A stretch of 16,258 nucleotides of DNA from positions 1 to 16,258 of the forward strand of contig JAUSIJ010000009.1 in assembly GCA_030647855.1 (NCBI GenBank), given 5' to 3'. The notes below the pieces were generated by a model, which was not told where the DNA came from, ran no database searches, and was given only the letters and a program-made list of their open reading frames with translations. Positions 1 to 5,697 of the stretch are shown here, piece after piece. Position 1 is the stretch's first letter. Each line of letters begins with the position of its first letter. The position numbers and the translations under genes are program-made. The DNA comes from a bacterium (GTDB taxonomy: Bacteria > Patescibacteriota > Minisyncoccia > Phycocordibacterales > JAUSIJ01).

Positions 1-357
1 GATGAGATACGTCTTAGGCTCTACGAGACAACCTACGGGGAAAATTTTGAGTGGGACGATAACTGGCTTCGTCCGCTCTCGGCTTGGCGATGGCTCCACT
101 TTATTCTCGATGACCTCCTTGATTGCTCCCTTGGTTTTGAAGCAGTCGCATCCATATTCGAGCTTAAGCTCCTTCTGTGGCCGGCCAAGATCGAGTGGTA
201 TCGCGATCTCGGTATCGCGCTAGGCAAAGCCGGGCGGGGAGCTCTGGCTGTCCCCTGTCTTGCCTATTATCTTGAGACGAACCCGAAGGACAGAAACAAA
301 AAAGAGCTCACCGAACTTTTGCGAATGCTCGAGAAATCAAAACTCCCTGCCCGATAA
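1..357 (+). CDS. 3' end of a TPR/SirB1-like protein (5' truncated by window edge)
   Basis: The frame is open from base 1 and ends at TAA 355-357, leaving 118 residues of a longer protein. The N-terminal part is Trp- and Leu-rich. The last 60 residues read like a degenerate TPR pair: YRDLGIALGKAGRGALAVPC, then LAYYLETNPKD and a charged helix. This arrangement (a 'RDLGLVLARLG..A...L..YL...P' block at the extreme C-terminus) resembles the tail of SirB1/transglutaminase-like proteins and generic TPR proteins. That assignment is an inference from pattern, because the diagnostic N-terminal domain is outside the window. The coding frame is secure: it is uninterrupted, has normal codon use, and ends exactly in an intrinsic terminator whose loop contains the stop codon. 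Confidence 0.8.
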   Translation, partial: DEIRLRLYETTYGENFEWDDNWLRPLSAWRWLHFILDDLLDCSLGFEAVASIFELKLLLWPAKIEWYRDLGIALGKAGRGALAVPCLAYYLETNPKDRNKKELTELLRMLEKSKLPAR

Positions 358-369
358 GGGAGTTTTTTT
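339..369 (+). terminator. Intrinsic terminator of the first gene
   Basis: AAAACTCCCT (339-348) pairs perfectly with AGGGAGTTTT (357-366) around an 8-nt loop and runs into seven T. The stop codon of the upstream gene (355-357) lies at the loop/stem border. Confidence 0.9.
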
Positions 370-380
370 GTAGATATAGA

Positions 381-418
381 AAAAATAAAAAAGACCGCCT
401 GTACATGACAGCGCGGTC
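381..418 (-). terminator. Intrinsic terminator of the 419-698 minus-strand unit
   Basis: On the minus strand GACCGC (418-413) pairs with GCGGTC (398-393), with inner TGT/ACA pairing, followed by T6-A-T5. It starts directly after the stop codon of the 18-aa ORF (419-421), so it closes a two-gene minus-strand transcript. Confidence 0.85.
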
Positions 419-475
419 CTAAAGAGTGACTACTGCATCGTGCAAAAATAATGATGATTGAGGTTCCTTTCTCAT
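419..475 (-). CDS. Candidate 18-aa small protein, coupled to upstream gene
   Basis: A short ORF (MRKEPQSSLFLHDAVVTL, stop TAG 419-421) is preceded by a near-perfect Shine-Dalgarno TAAGGAGG (minus strand, 491-484) with 8 nt to the ATG at 475. A second in-frame ATG at 481 would add Met-Thr but is only 2 nt from the SD. The SD overlaps the TAA stop of the upstream 69-aa gene, a layout typical of translational coupling, and the terminator hairpin begins right after this stop. No family is recognised. It could be a genuine microprotein or a leader-like sequence; the strength and placement of the ribosome site argue that it is translated. Confidence 0.55.
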   Translation of the reverse strand: MRKEPQSSLFLHDAVVTL

Positions 476-483
476 CGTCATTA

Positions 484-490
484 CCTCCTT
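484..490 (-). promoter_or_regulatory. Shine-Dalgarno site of the 18-aa ORF
   Basis: Minus-strand AAGGAGG. It overlaps the stop codon of the preceding gene (489-491) and lies 8 nt before ATG 475. Confidence 0.7.
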
Positions 491-698
491 ATCCTACTAA
501 TCGAACATATCGCTGCCAATAACTCGCCACTGCGCCGCTCGAGGTGCCTTTGATGACCCACCACGGCCGCCCATTCTTATCGAGCGGGTTGGGAATTTCC
601 TCCAGTTCATACCGCCCCGGCTCTATAGTGATCGGCGCTTGCCACTCGGGATCATCAAACATGTACACCATGAGCGGCTTCTTCAATACCGCAATCAT
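489..698 (-). CDS. Hypothetical 69-aa protein
   Basis: Unknown small protein, predicted soluble. After a hydrophobic start (MIAVLKKPLMVYMFDD) it has a polar middle with a PGRYELEEIPNP stretch and a tryptophan-rich end (GRPWWVIKG, then SYWQRYVRLVG), which looks like a small beta-barrel or SH3-like fold. That fold is only an impression from the sequence. The start at 698 is chosen because AAGGTGA (704-710, minus strand) sits 5 nt upstream. An upstream in-frame ATG at 725 would add nine mostly basic residues (MRKRKKVIR) but lacks an SD. The gene is followed by the 18-aa ORF and a shared terminator. It is transcribed divergently from the NUDIX gene. Confidence 0.8.
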   Translation of the reverse strand: MIAVLKKPLMVYMFDDPEWQAPITIEPGRYELEEIPNPLDKNGRPWWVIKGTSSGAVASYWQRYVRLVG

Positions 699-703
699 AC
701 GAA

Positions 704-710
704 TCACCTT
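704..710 (-). promoter_or_regulatory. Shine-Dalgarno site deciding the start at 698
   Basis: Minus-strand AAGGTGA, 5 nt before the internal ATG. No comparable site precedes ATG 725. Confidence 0.55.
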
Positions 711-793
711 CTTTCTCTTCCTCATGGAAGCAATAATCTATTTTTTATCCTACCATAGGTCGGTGAACAAGTAATTAATCATATAAATTTTCA

Positions 794-799
794 TATATA
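794..799 (+). promoter_or_regulatory. Possible -10 box of the NUDIX gene
   Basis: TATATA lies 8 nt before the GTG start at 808, in a very AT-rich stretch with no SD. A near-leaderless start is possible. No convincing -35 box is visible and TATAAA at 782-787 is an alternative, so support is weak. Confidence 0.3.
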
Positions 800-807
800 C
801 TTAAATT

Positions 808-1269
808 GTGCCCCATATTCACGAAAAAATTGATTTTACCGTGGAAGTCTTTATTGTTTACGACAATAAAGTACTTTTGCGAATGCACGACAAGTATAAG
901 ATATGGCTAAGCGTGGGTGGCCACATCGAACTTGATGAAGATCCAAATGAGGCGGCCTTGCGCGAGGTCAAAGAAGAGGTGGGACTCGATATAGAGCTCT
1001 TCGACAGTCACACGAGTGGAAATAACCAGGATGCGGGACACAGAGAGCTTATTCCTCCGCAATTTCTTAATCGCCACAAAATCTCGGATCTCCACGAACA
1101 CATCAGTCTGATATATTTTGCTACAACTACTACAGACAGGGTAACAATCCCTTATGCCAATGACAGAAGTGATCTGTGGAAATGGGCAACGCGTGAAGAT
1201 CTTGCCGCCATGGACCTCAAGCCTGCGGTACGTCATTACGCAATCTCAGCGCTCGATACGCTGCATTAA
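808..1269 (+). CDS. NUDIX hydrolase
   Basis: Cytosolic 153-aa pyrophosphohydrolase that cleaves a nucleoside diphosphate linked to another moiety X, using divalent metal. The full Nudix box GX5EX7REUXEEXGU is present at residues 38-60: G38, E44, REVKEEVGL 52-60, with catalytic/metal glutamates E53, E56 and E57. The domain fills the whole protein, which is normal for single-domain MutT-like enzymes. Substrate cannot be read from sequence; sanitation of oxidised or non-canonical nucleotides, or a sugar-nucleotide substrate, are both possible. The start is GTG at 808, without an SD. It stands alone, transcribed away from the minus-strand small-gene unit at 419-698. No terminator is obvious after it. 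Confidence 0.93.
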   Translation: MPHIHEKIDFTVEVFIVYDNKVLLRMHDKYKIWLSVGGHIELDEDPNEAALREVKEEVGLDIELFDSHTSGNNQDAGHRELIPPQFLNRHKISDLHEHISLIYFATTTTDRVTIPYANDRSDLWKWATREDLAAMDLKPAVRHYAISALDTLH

Positions 1270-1288
1270 ATTAGTAACCAATCCCCTG

Positions 1289-1343
1289 TTGACGCATTCG
1301 ACAAACCTTTCGGCGTCAAACCTGAGTCAATCGAAGGATTGAC
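1289..1343. promoter_or_regulatory. Cluster of four TTGAC half-sites upstream of the 1395 gene
   Basis: TTGACGC (1289-1295) is mirrored by GCGTCAA (1313-1319), and GTCAATC (1326-1332) by GATTGAC (1337-1343), the latter a perfect 7-bp stem with a GAAG loop. The last half-site contains a consensus -35, TTGACA (1339-1344). This looks like an operator overlapping a promoter; no regulator can be named. Confidence 0.4.
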
Positions 1344-1367
1344 ATTAAATGAGAGATTTGCTTTCAT
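1339..1367 (+). promoter_or_regulatory. Candidate promoter for the 1395 gene
   Basis: -35 TTGACA (1339-1344), a 17-bp spacer, and a weak -10 TTTCAT (1362-1367). The predicted transcript start near 1374 would leave a leader of about 20 nt containing the SD at 1384. Confidence 0.45.
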
Positions 1368-1394
1368 ACAAAAAGATTTTGCGAGGAGATAGTG

Positions 1395-1631
1395 ATGGAG
1401 GCAGGTTTCATACTGGAATCCGGCGACGGCAAAATTCTGCGGCGTGCCCTGTCATGGGATGAAACACGGACACTTACTGCCGCTCATTTCTTCACCGCCG
1501 ATCAAGCGCTTCGCGTCATCAAGGGTTCGCAGGGCTGGGAGCGCAAGCCGACACTTAAAACCCCGGTCGCCTATGACAGAGAAACAGGTAAAGTAACACG
1601 AGCCGGAGAACCCGAAGCTGTGCGCATCTAG
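1395..1631 (+). CDS. Hypothetical 78-aa protein
   Basis: Unrecognised small soluble protein. It opens with MEAGFILESGDGKILRRALS, has a central amphipathic helix-like stretch (HFFTADQALRVIKGSQGWER), and ends in a polar, probably extended segment (YDRETGKVTRAGEPEAV). No transmembrane segment or cysteine is seen. The start is taken as ATG 1395, 6 nt after AGGAG (1384-1388); the overlapping GTG at 1392 is only 3 nt away and less likely. It has its own candidate promoter and ends in a terminator whose loop holds the stop codon, so it is probably monocistronic. Confidence 0.7.
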   Translation: MEAGFILESGDGKILRRALSWDETRTLTAAHFFTADQALRVIKGSQGWERKPTLKTPVAYDRETGKVTRAGEPEAVRI

Positions 1632-1646
1632 TGCGCAGCTTTTTTT
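1616..1646 (+). terminator. Intrinsic terminator
   Basis: TGCGCA (1621-1626) pairs with TGCGCA (1632-1637) around a 5-nt loop containing the stop TAG. Flanking AGC/GCT pairs extend the stem and a run of seven T follows. Confidence 0.85.
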
Positions 1647-1692
1647 ATTTAGTCGTATACTGTAAGTAATAATTAATAGCCTAATTAAGAGC

Positions 1693-1881
1693 ATGAGTAC
1701 AAAAAGCTACCTTCTGTTTACAAGCGTTATCTTCTTTTTAATCGCCGTCGGACACGCATTCCGCGCGATCTACGGATGGGGCGTGGCGGTGAATGGCATC
1801 GTCATCCCCCTTTCGGTTAGCTGGATTGGCGTTATCTTGGGCCTTGTGCTCGCCTACCACGGAATCAAGTTACGACGCTAA
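1693..1881 (+). CDS. Small two-helix membrane protein
   Basis: A 62-aa integral membrane protein. Two hydrophobic helices are visible, at about residues 6-26 (LLFTSVIFFLIAVGHAFRAI) and 37-57 (VIPLSVSWIGVILGLVLAYH). They are joined by a short GWGV-type loop, and the protein ends with basic residues (KLRR). Small proteins of this build recur in many bacteria without an assigned role; I cannot name a function. It starts at ATG 1693 with only a weak purine stretch upstream. It ends just before a hairpin that can terminate transcription from both directions. Confidence 0.75.
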   Translation: MSTKSYLLFTSVIFFLIAVGHAFRAIYGWGVAVNGIVIPLSVSWIGVILGLVLAYHGIKLRR

Positions 1882-1901
1882 GTAGACTCACCATGATAGA
1901 A

Positions 1902-1935
1902 AAAAGCCTCTCCACCCGAGGCGGAGAGGCTTTTA
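1902..1935. terminator. Bidirectional terminator between convergent genes
   Basis: GCCTCTCC (1906-1913) pairs with GGAGAGGC (1923-1930), flanked by A4 on the left and T4 on the right. It can serve the small membrane gene (+) and the transferase gene (-), whose stop is at 1938-1940. Confidence 0.85.
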
Positions 1936-1937
1936 TA

Positions 1938-2993
1938 TTAAAACAAAAGGAACGCTGTCTTAGCATCGAAGGGCTTGAGTCTCCGGACCACTTCCGGGTT
2001 CGGATACGTCACCTTACTCAAATCCATCGGCTCCGAGAGGGGGAAGGACAGCCCGAGATACACCTGCGGGATAACCTTGGAGTTACTTCCCGAGGTAAGG
2101 CTTTTCATGGACGCTTCCGTAACCAGTGACACGGTGCGCTTTTCGAGCGCCGCTGCCGTCGTGATGAGAGTACTGTAATCGCTCACAACCACGTCCGCGC
2201 TCGCCACCACTTTGTCAGTAGCAAGCTCGCTGCACTCGCCGATATACTGGCCACCGAGCATCGTAAACATCTCTCTCCAGATATCGCCGTAGCGCCTGCC
2301 CTCGCCGTTAAGACGGTTGGCATGCTTGGGGTGCGGTCGGAAGATAAGCCCAGGCTTGCCCCTACCTCGAGTCAGAAGAAGACTACTAACGACGAGCTCA
2401 AGGTCCCGCGTAGTTCGATCGGGCGCGCCTCCGACATAAACAATGATGTCGCTGTAGACCGCCCGAAGAGAATCGAGCGCTTTTGACTCTGCAATGATTC
2501 GCCCACGTTCCTCCGACGTGGGAACTCCGGGATTGCCAGCAATCACCATCTTCCGTGCTTCGGGGTGACTCCTCAAAGCGAGGCTCTGATCATATCCATC
2601 AAGACAGATGATGGCATCAAGCTTAGCAGCGATCCGCGATGCGCCGCCCCAGAAATCCGTAACGGAAATCACGGGAATGCGCCGCTCGTTCGCTGCGAGA
2701 GTGATGCGCTCCTCGAGATTGATCGGATGACCCTGACCAACGACTACGTAGTCCGGTTTGTGCTCCGCCAAAAAAGCGGCAGCATCAAACTCAAAAGGTT
2801 CATCACGGAAATCTTTGGTACCCGCAAAAGCAGGTTCAAAGCCCGCCTTTCGCACGCGCTCCGTGGCAAGGCCCTCGGTAATGAAGCCAACTTCATCGCC
2901 GACTTCGTCTCTCGCCACTTTGGCCATGGGAATGGTGACGTTTGCACCGCCCATGTCCTTGGCTACGAAAAGAAACTTATACTTTTGTGTCAC
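1938..2993 (-). CDS. GT-B-like glycosyl/glycerophosphotransferase-type protein
   Basis: A 351-aa soluble protein. The N-terminus (KFLFVAKDMGGANVTIPMAK) is a Rossmann-type strand-loop-helix, and a second such unit is seen at PDYVVVGQGHP 80-90. The C-terminal half has IIVYVGGAPDRTT 183-195, FRPHPKH 218-224 and VVVSDYSTLITTAAALEKRT 268-287. The RPHP and 'SDYST...A..' motifs are typical of GT-B-fold enzymes of the CDP-glycerol glycerophosphotransferase/capsule type, where the latter lines the nucleotide site. This family-level assignment is inference; donor and acceptor are unknown. GTG 2993 is the start because AAGGAGGTG (2998-3006) lies 4 nt before it. It has its own promoter and a leader palindrome and appears monocistronic. 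Confidence 0.75.
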   Translation of the reverse strand: MTQKYKFLFVAKDMGGANVTIPMAKVARDEVGDEVGFITEGLATERVRKAGFEPAFAGTKDFRDEPFEFDAAAFLAEHKPDYVVVGQGHPINLEERITLAANERRIPVISVTDFWGGASRIAAKLDAIICLDGYDQSLALRSHPEARKMVIAGNPGVPTSEERGRIIAESKALDSLRAVYSDIIVYVGGAPDRTTRDLELVVSSLLLTRGRGKPGLIFRPHPKHANRLNGEGRRYGDIWREMFTMLGGQYIGECSELATDKVVASADVVVSDYSTLITTAAALEKRTVSLVTEASMKSLTSGSNSKVIPQVYLGLSFPLSEPMDLSKVTYPNPEVVRRLKPFDAKTAFLLF

Positions 2994-2997
2994 TAGA

Positions 2998-3006
2998 CAC
3001 CTCCTT
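2998..3006 (-). promoter_or_regulatory. Strong Shine-Dalgarno site
   Basis: Minus-strand AAGGAGGTG, 4 nt before the GTG start at 2993. It fixes this non-ATG start. Confidence 0.85.
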
Positions 3007-3022
3007 GTTAAGGTGCGATCAT

Positions 3023-3040
3023 GCTTCGAACAATCGAAGC
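3023..3040. promoter_or_regulatory. Perfect palindrome in the leader of the transferase gene
   Basis: GCTTCGA (3023-3029) and TCGAAGC (3034-3040) with a 4-nt centre lie immediately downstream of the predicted promoter. It may act as a 5' mRNA hairpin or as a repressor operator. Confidence 0.55.
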
Positions 3041-3049
3041 TCTTTCATT

Positions 3050-3078
3050 AAAGTAGCATGAGATAGATGAAAAGTCAA
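3050..3078 (-). promoter_or_regulatory. Candidate promoter of the transferase gene
   Basis: Minus strand: -35 TTGACT (3078-3073), a 17-bp spacer, and -10 TACTTT (3055-3050). The transcript would begin near 3043, just before the leader palindrome. Confidence 0.55.
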
Positions 3079-3112
3079 GAACTTTGGGGTAATGCGCACA
3101 CACATATGGCGG

Positions 3113-3132
3113 TTTCCCCTAGAATGGGGAAA
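3113..3132. repeat. Inverted repeat before the transposase remnant
   Basis: TTTCCCC (3113-3119) and GGGGAAA (3126-3132) around TAGAAT. Lying 12 nt before the conserved ATG of the transposase, it may be part of the left end of the lost insertion sequence. No matching right end was found. Confidence 0.4.
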
Positions 3133-3573
3133 TGAGCATATGTATGGCTAAAACAATCAAAGAGGAGCGGTCAAGGTGGGTCCTGCCCATTGCGAGGGGC
3201 GAGGTGAGGCTCGTTGATGTAGCGAAAGTCTGTTCCCCACGGCACAAGAAGCCTCGAGCGGTGGGTGGTCGCGTACAAGAAGCACGGAGAAAAAGGGTTG
3301 GAGCCGAAATCAACAGAACCAAAGACCCAGCCAGATGAACCATCGATCTCAGTCAAAGAGAGAGTGATTGAGGTCCAAAAGAAAACTGGAAAGTGTGCCT
3401 TGAAAATTCACTGGCAGCTTGAGAAGGAAGGATTAAAGATTCACGAGCGTACAGTGGGCAAGATTTTGAAAGCTCGAGGATTGGTCAGAAAGTACCGAAC
3501 CGGGAAGAGCAAATACAAATACATCAAAGCCGAGCGTGTCATCTATATCAAGGGCGATACCTTGCCGGATTGA
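3132..3573 (+). pseudogene. IS481-type transposase remnant, frameshifted and truncated
   Basis: From MAKTIKEERSRWVLPIARGE (ATG 3144) to VAKVC the frame matches the N-terminal helix-turn-helix of IS481/integrase-like transposases seen often in CPR genomes. It then shifts: the expected LERWVVAYKKHGEKGLEPKS continues in the +1 frame from about 3235. One extra base in TGTTCCCCAC (3231-3240) explains the shift, since removing a T or C restores a continuous reading. The second half keeps the second helical region, ending GKILKARGLVRKY then KYKYIKAER near 3535. Homology then stops and the frame ends at 3573. The whole DDE catalytic domain, about 200 residues in this family, is absent. Both defects make it non-functional. 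Family recognition is from memory of conserved sequence. Confidence 0.8.
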
Positions 3574-3666
3574 AATTTCGGTCGCCATGGGCGGATTTTA
3601 CCACCGAAGAGTGAACGAGCGATGAGCTAGCCAAACGGCAGGCCCTTGCTGTAGGATAAAAGAAGG

Positions 3667-3879
3667 ATGAAACTCGAGGTGCTTGTGCTTTCAAAACGTC
3701 TTCTCGTATCGATTGCTCTGATTCTTATCGGAGCTGCGAGTGTGGCAGTAAGCTGGGCTGCCAAACCTTATCCGGATAGCGATCCGGTAAGAATAAGCGG
3801 TTTCGTTCTTGTAGCCCTTGGCGCGTTGGTCCATTTCGTTCTGCGCCAAAAAACTCTCGATCATGCCCGCAGAAAATAG
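3667..3879 (+). CDS. Small two-helix membrane protein
   Basis: A 70-aa unassigned membrane protein with helices at about residues 11-31 (LLVSIALILIGAASVAVSWA) and 42-60 (ISGFVLVALGALVHFVLR). The helices are separated by a Pro/Asp-rich loop (PYPDSDPV) and followed by a basic tail (HARRK). Its two-helix plan resembles the 62-aa protein at 1693, but the sequences are not clearly related. AAGAAGG abuts ATG 3667 with no spacing, so a slightly downstream GTG (3679 or 3685) is possible. It is followed by the strongest terminator in the window. Confidence 0.65.
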   Translation: MKLEVLVLSKRLLVSIALILIGAASVAVSWAAKPYPDSDPVRISGFVLVALGALVHFVLRQKTLDHARRK

Positions 3880-3885
3880 CGGCCA

Positions 3886-3923
3886 GCCCCGCCTAGACCA
3901 GCGAGTCTAGGCGGGGCATTTTT
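3886..3923 (+). terminator. Strong intrinsic terminator
   Basis: A 13-bp perfect stem, GCCCCGCCTAGAC (3886-3898) with GTCTAGGCGGGGC (3905-3917), a 6-nt loop, then A-T5. The T tract lies directly beside the mltG promoter. Confidence 0.93.
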
Positions 3924-3924
3924 G

Positions 3925-3953
3925 CTGACTGCTCATGGAAATCAAGCTACAAT
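3925..3953 (+). promoter_or_regulatory. Candidate leaderless promoter of mltG
   Basis: -35 CTGACT (3925-3930), a 17-bp spacer, and -10 TACAAT (3948-3953). Only 6 nt separate the -10 from ATG 3960, so the first transcribed base should be at or next to the A of the start codon. No SD is present. Confidence 0.6.
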
Positions 3954-3959
3954 AACATT

Positions 3960-4970
3960 ATGAGAAGATATCCGGCGAGCAAAAATATGCGGCGGGGATT
4001 CATTCTTTCAACGATCTTTTGTTTAGCCATTCTTTTAGCGAGCACGGGAGTTCTTTTGTCGCGCAACGGTGGAACGAGAGATGAGACTCGGCTTGAGTAT
4101 ATTACAGAAGCGGAAGCATCGGATCTCGAAATATTGAGCGATCTCAAAAAAGAAGGAATCGTCAATAACTGGACGGGATCGGTATTATTTCTTATGAGTG
4201 CCATCGGCAAGGATATTGAAGCGGGCGCATATCGTTTGTCGCGGTCAATGAATGTTTTTGAGCTCTACCATAGTTTGGCGAATCCCTACATGCGGTACGT
4301 TAAAGTTGCTGAAGGCCTTCGAAAGGAACAGATCGCCGAACTGTTCGATAAAAAATTATTATGGGAGCAAAGTGACAAAGAAGAGTTCCTCAACGCGCAC
4401 CTAGCCCTCAACCGGCCGCATCTCGAAGGATACTACTTCCCCGGCACCTACCTTTTCCCCCTGCAAGAAGAAGGGCTTGTGGTCGGTAAAATAATGCTCG
4501 CTAAATTTAACGAACAGGTAGTTAAAGCCAACAAACAGCTTTCGCAGGAGGTTATCAATACCGACACGATTGTTAAAATAGCTTCCCTCATTCAGCGCGA
4601 AGCGGGAGGCAAAAGCGATATGCGCCTTATCTCCGGTATTATTTGGAACCGTATGTTTGCCGGTATGAAACTTGATATCGATGCCACTTTGCAATACGCC
4701 AAAGGGAATGAGGAGGTTGGCTGGTGGCCAAAAGTAAAGCCTCAAGATAAATTAATAGATTCACCCTACAATACGTACAAATATCAAGGCCTCCCCCCCA
4801 CACCGATCGCCAATCCCGGAAAGGATGCGATCAACGCGGCCTTAAACCCAGTAAAAACCTCATGCCTATTTTACCTCCATGATAAACGCCGGCAAATTCA
4901 TTGCTCTAAAACCTATGAGGGCCACCTGGCCAACATTCGTCGCTACTATGGAACGCGGAACGCCCGGTAG
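3960..4970 (+). CDS. mltG: Endolytic murein transglycosylase MltG (YceG-like)
   Basis: A membrane-anchored lytic transglycosylase that cuts nascent peptidoglycan strands, 336 aa, the usual family length. An N-terminal basic stretch is followed by one helix at about residues 13-34 that anchors it, with the catalytic part outside. Family blocks appear in order: a LysM-like segment (KDIEAGAYRLS, then VKVAEGLRKEQIAELF), LEGYYFPGTYLFP, IASLIQREAGG with the predicted catalytic glutamate E214, NRMFAGMKLDIDATLQYA, SPYNTYKYQGLPPTPIANPG, and a C-terminal SKTYEGHLANIRRYY block. All key motifs are intact. It starts at ATG 3960 with a -10 box 6 nt upstream. It appears monocistronic. A weak TCCAAG/CTTGGA hairpin at 4990-5007 followed by a T run may end its transcript. 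Confidence 0.95.
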   Translation: MRRYPASKNMRRGFILSTIFCLAILLASTGVLLSRNGGTRDETRLEYITEAEASDLEILSDLKKEGIVNNWTGSVLFLMSAIGKDIEAGAYRLSRSMNVFELYHSLANPYMRYVKVAEGLRKEQIAELFDKKLLWEQSDKEEFLNAHLALNRPHLEGYYFPGTYLFPLQEEGLVVGKIMLAKFNEQVVKANKQLSQEVINTDTIVKIASLIQREAGGKSDMRLISGIIWNRMFAGMKLDIDATLQYAKGNEEVGWWPKVKPQDKLIDSPYNTYKYQGLPPTPIANPGKDAINAALNPVKTSCLFYLHDKRRQIHCSKTYEGHLANIRRYYGTRNAR

Positions 4971-5012
4971 AAAGCGCTCGGCATTTATTTCCAAGAGGTC
5001 GCTTGGAGATCA

Positions 5013-5089
5013 TTTTTGAAAGCACGCGTAAAACTGCTCTAAATTCTCTCCTGCTCGGCGCCGTCGCGCCTGCGTAAGGCTTTCAAAAA
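5013..5089. repeat. Long-range inverted repeat with inner hairpin (possible structured RNA)
   Basis: TTTTTGAAAGC (5013-5023) pairs with GCTTTCAAAAA (5079-5089). ACGC (5024-5027) extends the stem with GCGT (5072-5075) after a 3-nt bulge. Inside, GGCGC/GCGCC (about 5057-5070) forms a small hairpin. This is the main content of the 243-bp gap between mltG and the next gene. Function is unknown; it may be a transcript end or a degenerate mobile repeat. Confidence 0.45.
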
Positions 5090-5161
5090 AGATACTCCTC
5101 GCTTAGATGTTGGAAACAAACGCTTCGCTCAAATGGCAGATTTCTAATGGGACTAACGGAA

Positions 5162-5190
5162 TTGACGAGCAATCCGGCACGTGCTAACAC
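5162..5190 (+). promoter_or_regulatory. Candidate promoter of the 5214-5901 unit
   Basis: -35 TTGACG (5162-5167), a 17-bp spacer ending in TGC (extended -10), and -10 TAACAC (5185-5190). A leader of about 20 nt would carry the SD. Confidence 0.5.
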
Positions 5191-5201
5191 TAAGAAAGAG
5201 A

Positions 5202-5209
5202 AAGGAGGT
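5202..5209 (+). promoter_or_regulatory. Strong Shine-Dalgarno site
   Basis: AAGGAGGT, 4 nt before ATG 5214. It argues against the longer reading frame that begins at GTG 5181. Confidence 0.85.
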
Positions 5210-5213
5210 CACT

Positions 5214-5669
5214 ATGGACCAACCTCATGAACTTTATGCGGTGACGAGAACGTCACTCTACCGGCTTGGATCGGAGAGTGGTACATCAGTACTTGAAAAG
5301 CGGGCCATGCGGGAAAATACGTTGAGCCGTGTGGAAGTCGGCGGCAAAATGGCAGGATCATTCATAGCTCTCACAAAAAGGGGCATCATTCTCACCCATT
5401 CCCGGGTACTTGTAGACAGTTCGGGCAATCCACTCTTCGAAGAGTGCGGTGACCGGACGAGTCCTATCGTCGCTCTCTTTTTCAAAGAAGAGTACGCCAA
5501 GATCTGCCTCGAACAGGCGGATCTCACGCCCTTCGACTCACGTTGGCGAGAGCAAACCAAAAAAGTGCTCCAGAGCATTGATCCCGCGCACCCGTTTATT
5601 TTTATCCCCGGCGATGAGTACTTTTCACCACTCAAGCTTCACACCGTCGCCCATTGCGCCGCGGTTTAG
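5214..5669 (+). CDS. Hypothetical 151-aa protein
   Basis: Unrecognised soluble protein without signal peptide or membrane segment. The N-terminal two thirds alternate short hydrophobic strands and turns (ELYAVTRTSLYRLG, GGKMAGSFIALTKRGIILTH, RVLVDSSGNPLFEE), suggesting a beta-rich domain. The C-terminal part is more helical (FFKEEYAKICLEQADL, EQTKKVLQSIDP) and ends in HPFIFIPGDEYFSPLKL. The strong SD at 5202 sets the start at 5214. It is the first gene of a two-gene unit with the LRV-like protein at 5698, 28 nt downstream, which also has a good SD. No function is proposed. Confidence 0.8.
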   Translation: MDQPHELYAVTRTSLYRLGSESGTSVLEKRAMRENTLSRVEVGGKMAGSFIALTKRGIILTHSRVLVDSSGNPLFEECGDRTSPIVALFFKEEYAKICLEQADLTPFDSRWREQTKKVLQSIDPAHPFIFIPGDEYFSPLKLHTVAHCAAV

Positions 5670-5697
5670 GTTTTCATCCCCCCAGAAAAGGAGAACT

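Noticed and set aside
2565-3051. Plus-strand frames across the GT-B-like gene
   Set aside because: Shadows of the well-supported minus-strand gene, with no motifs or ribosome sites.
5107-5187. 26-codon ORF (starting MLETNASLKW) upstream of the 5214 gene
   Set aside because: No ribosome site, and it runs through the -35 and into the -10 of the candidate promoter.
5181-5213. Longer N-terminus for the 151-aa gene from GTG 5181
   Set aside because: It would include the Shine-Dalgarno AAGGAGGT itself and overlap the -10 box; ATG 5214 fits both signals.
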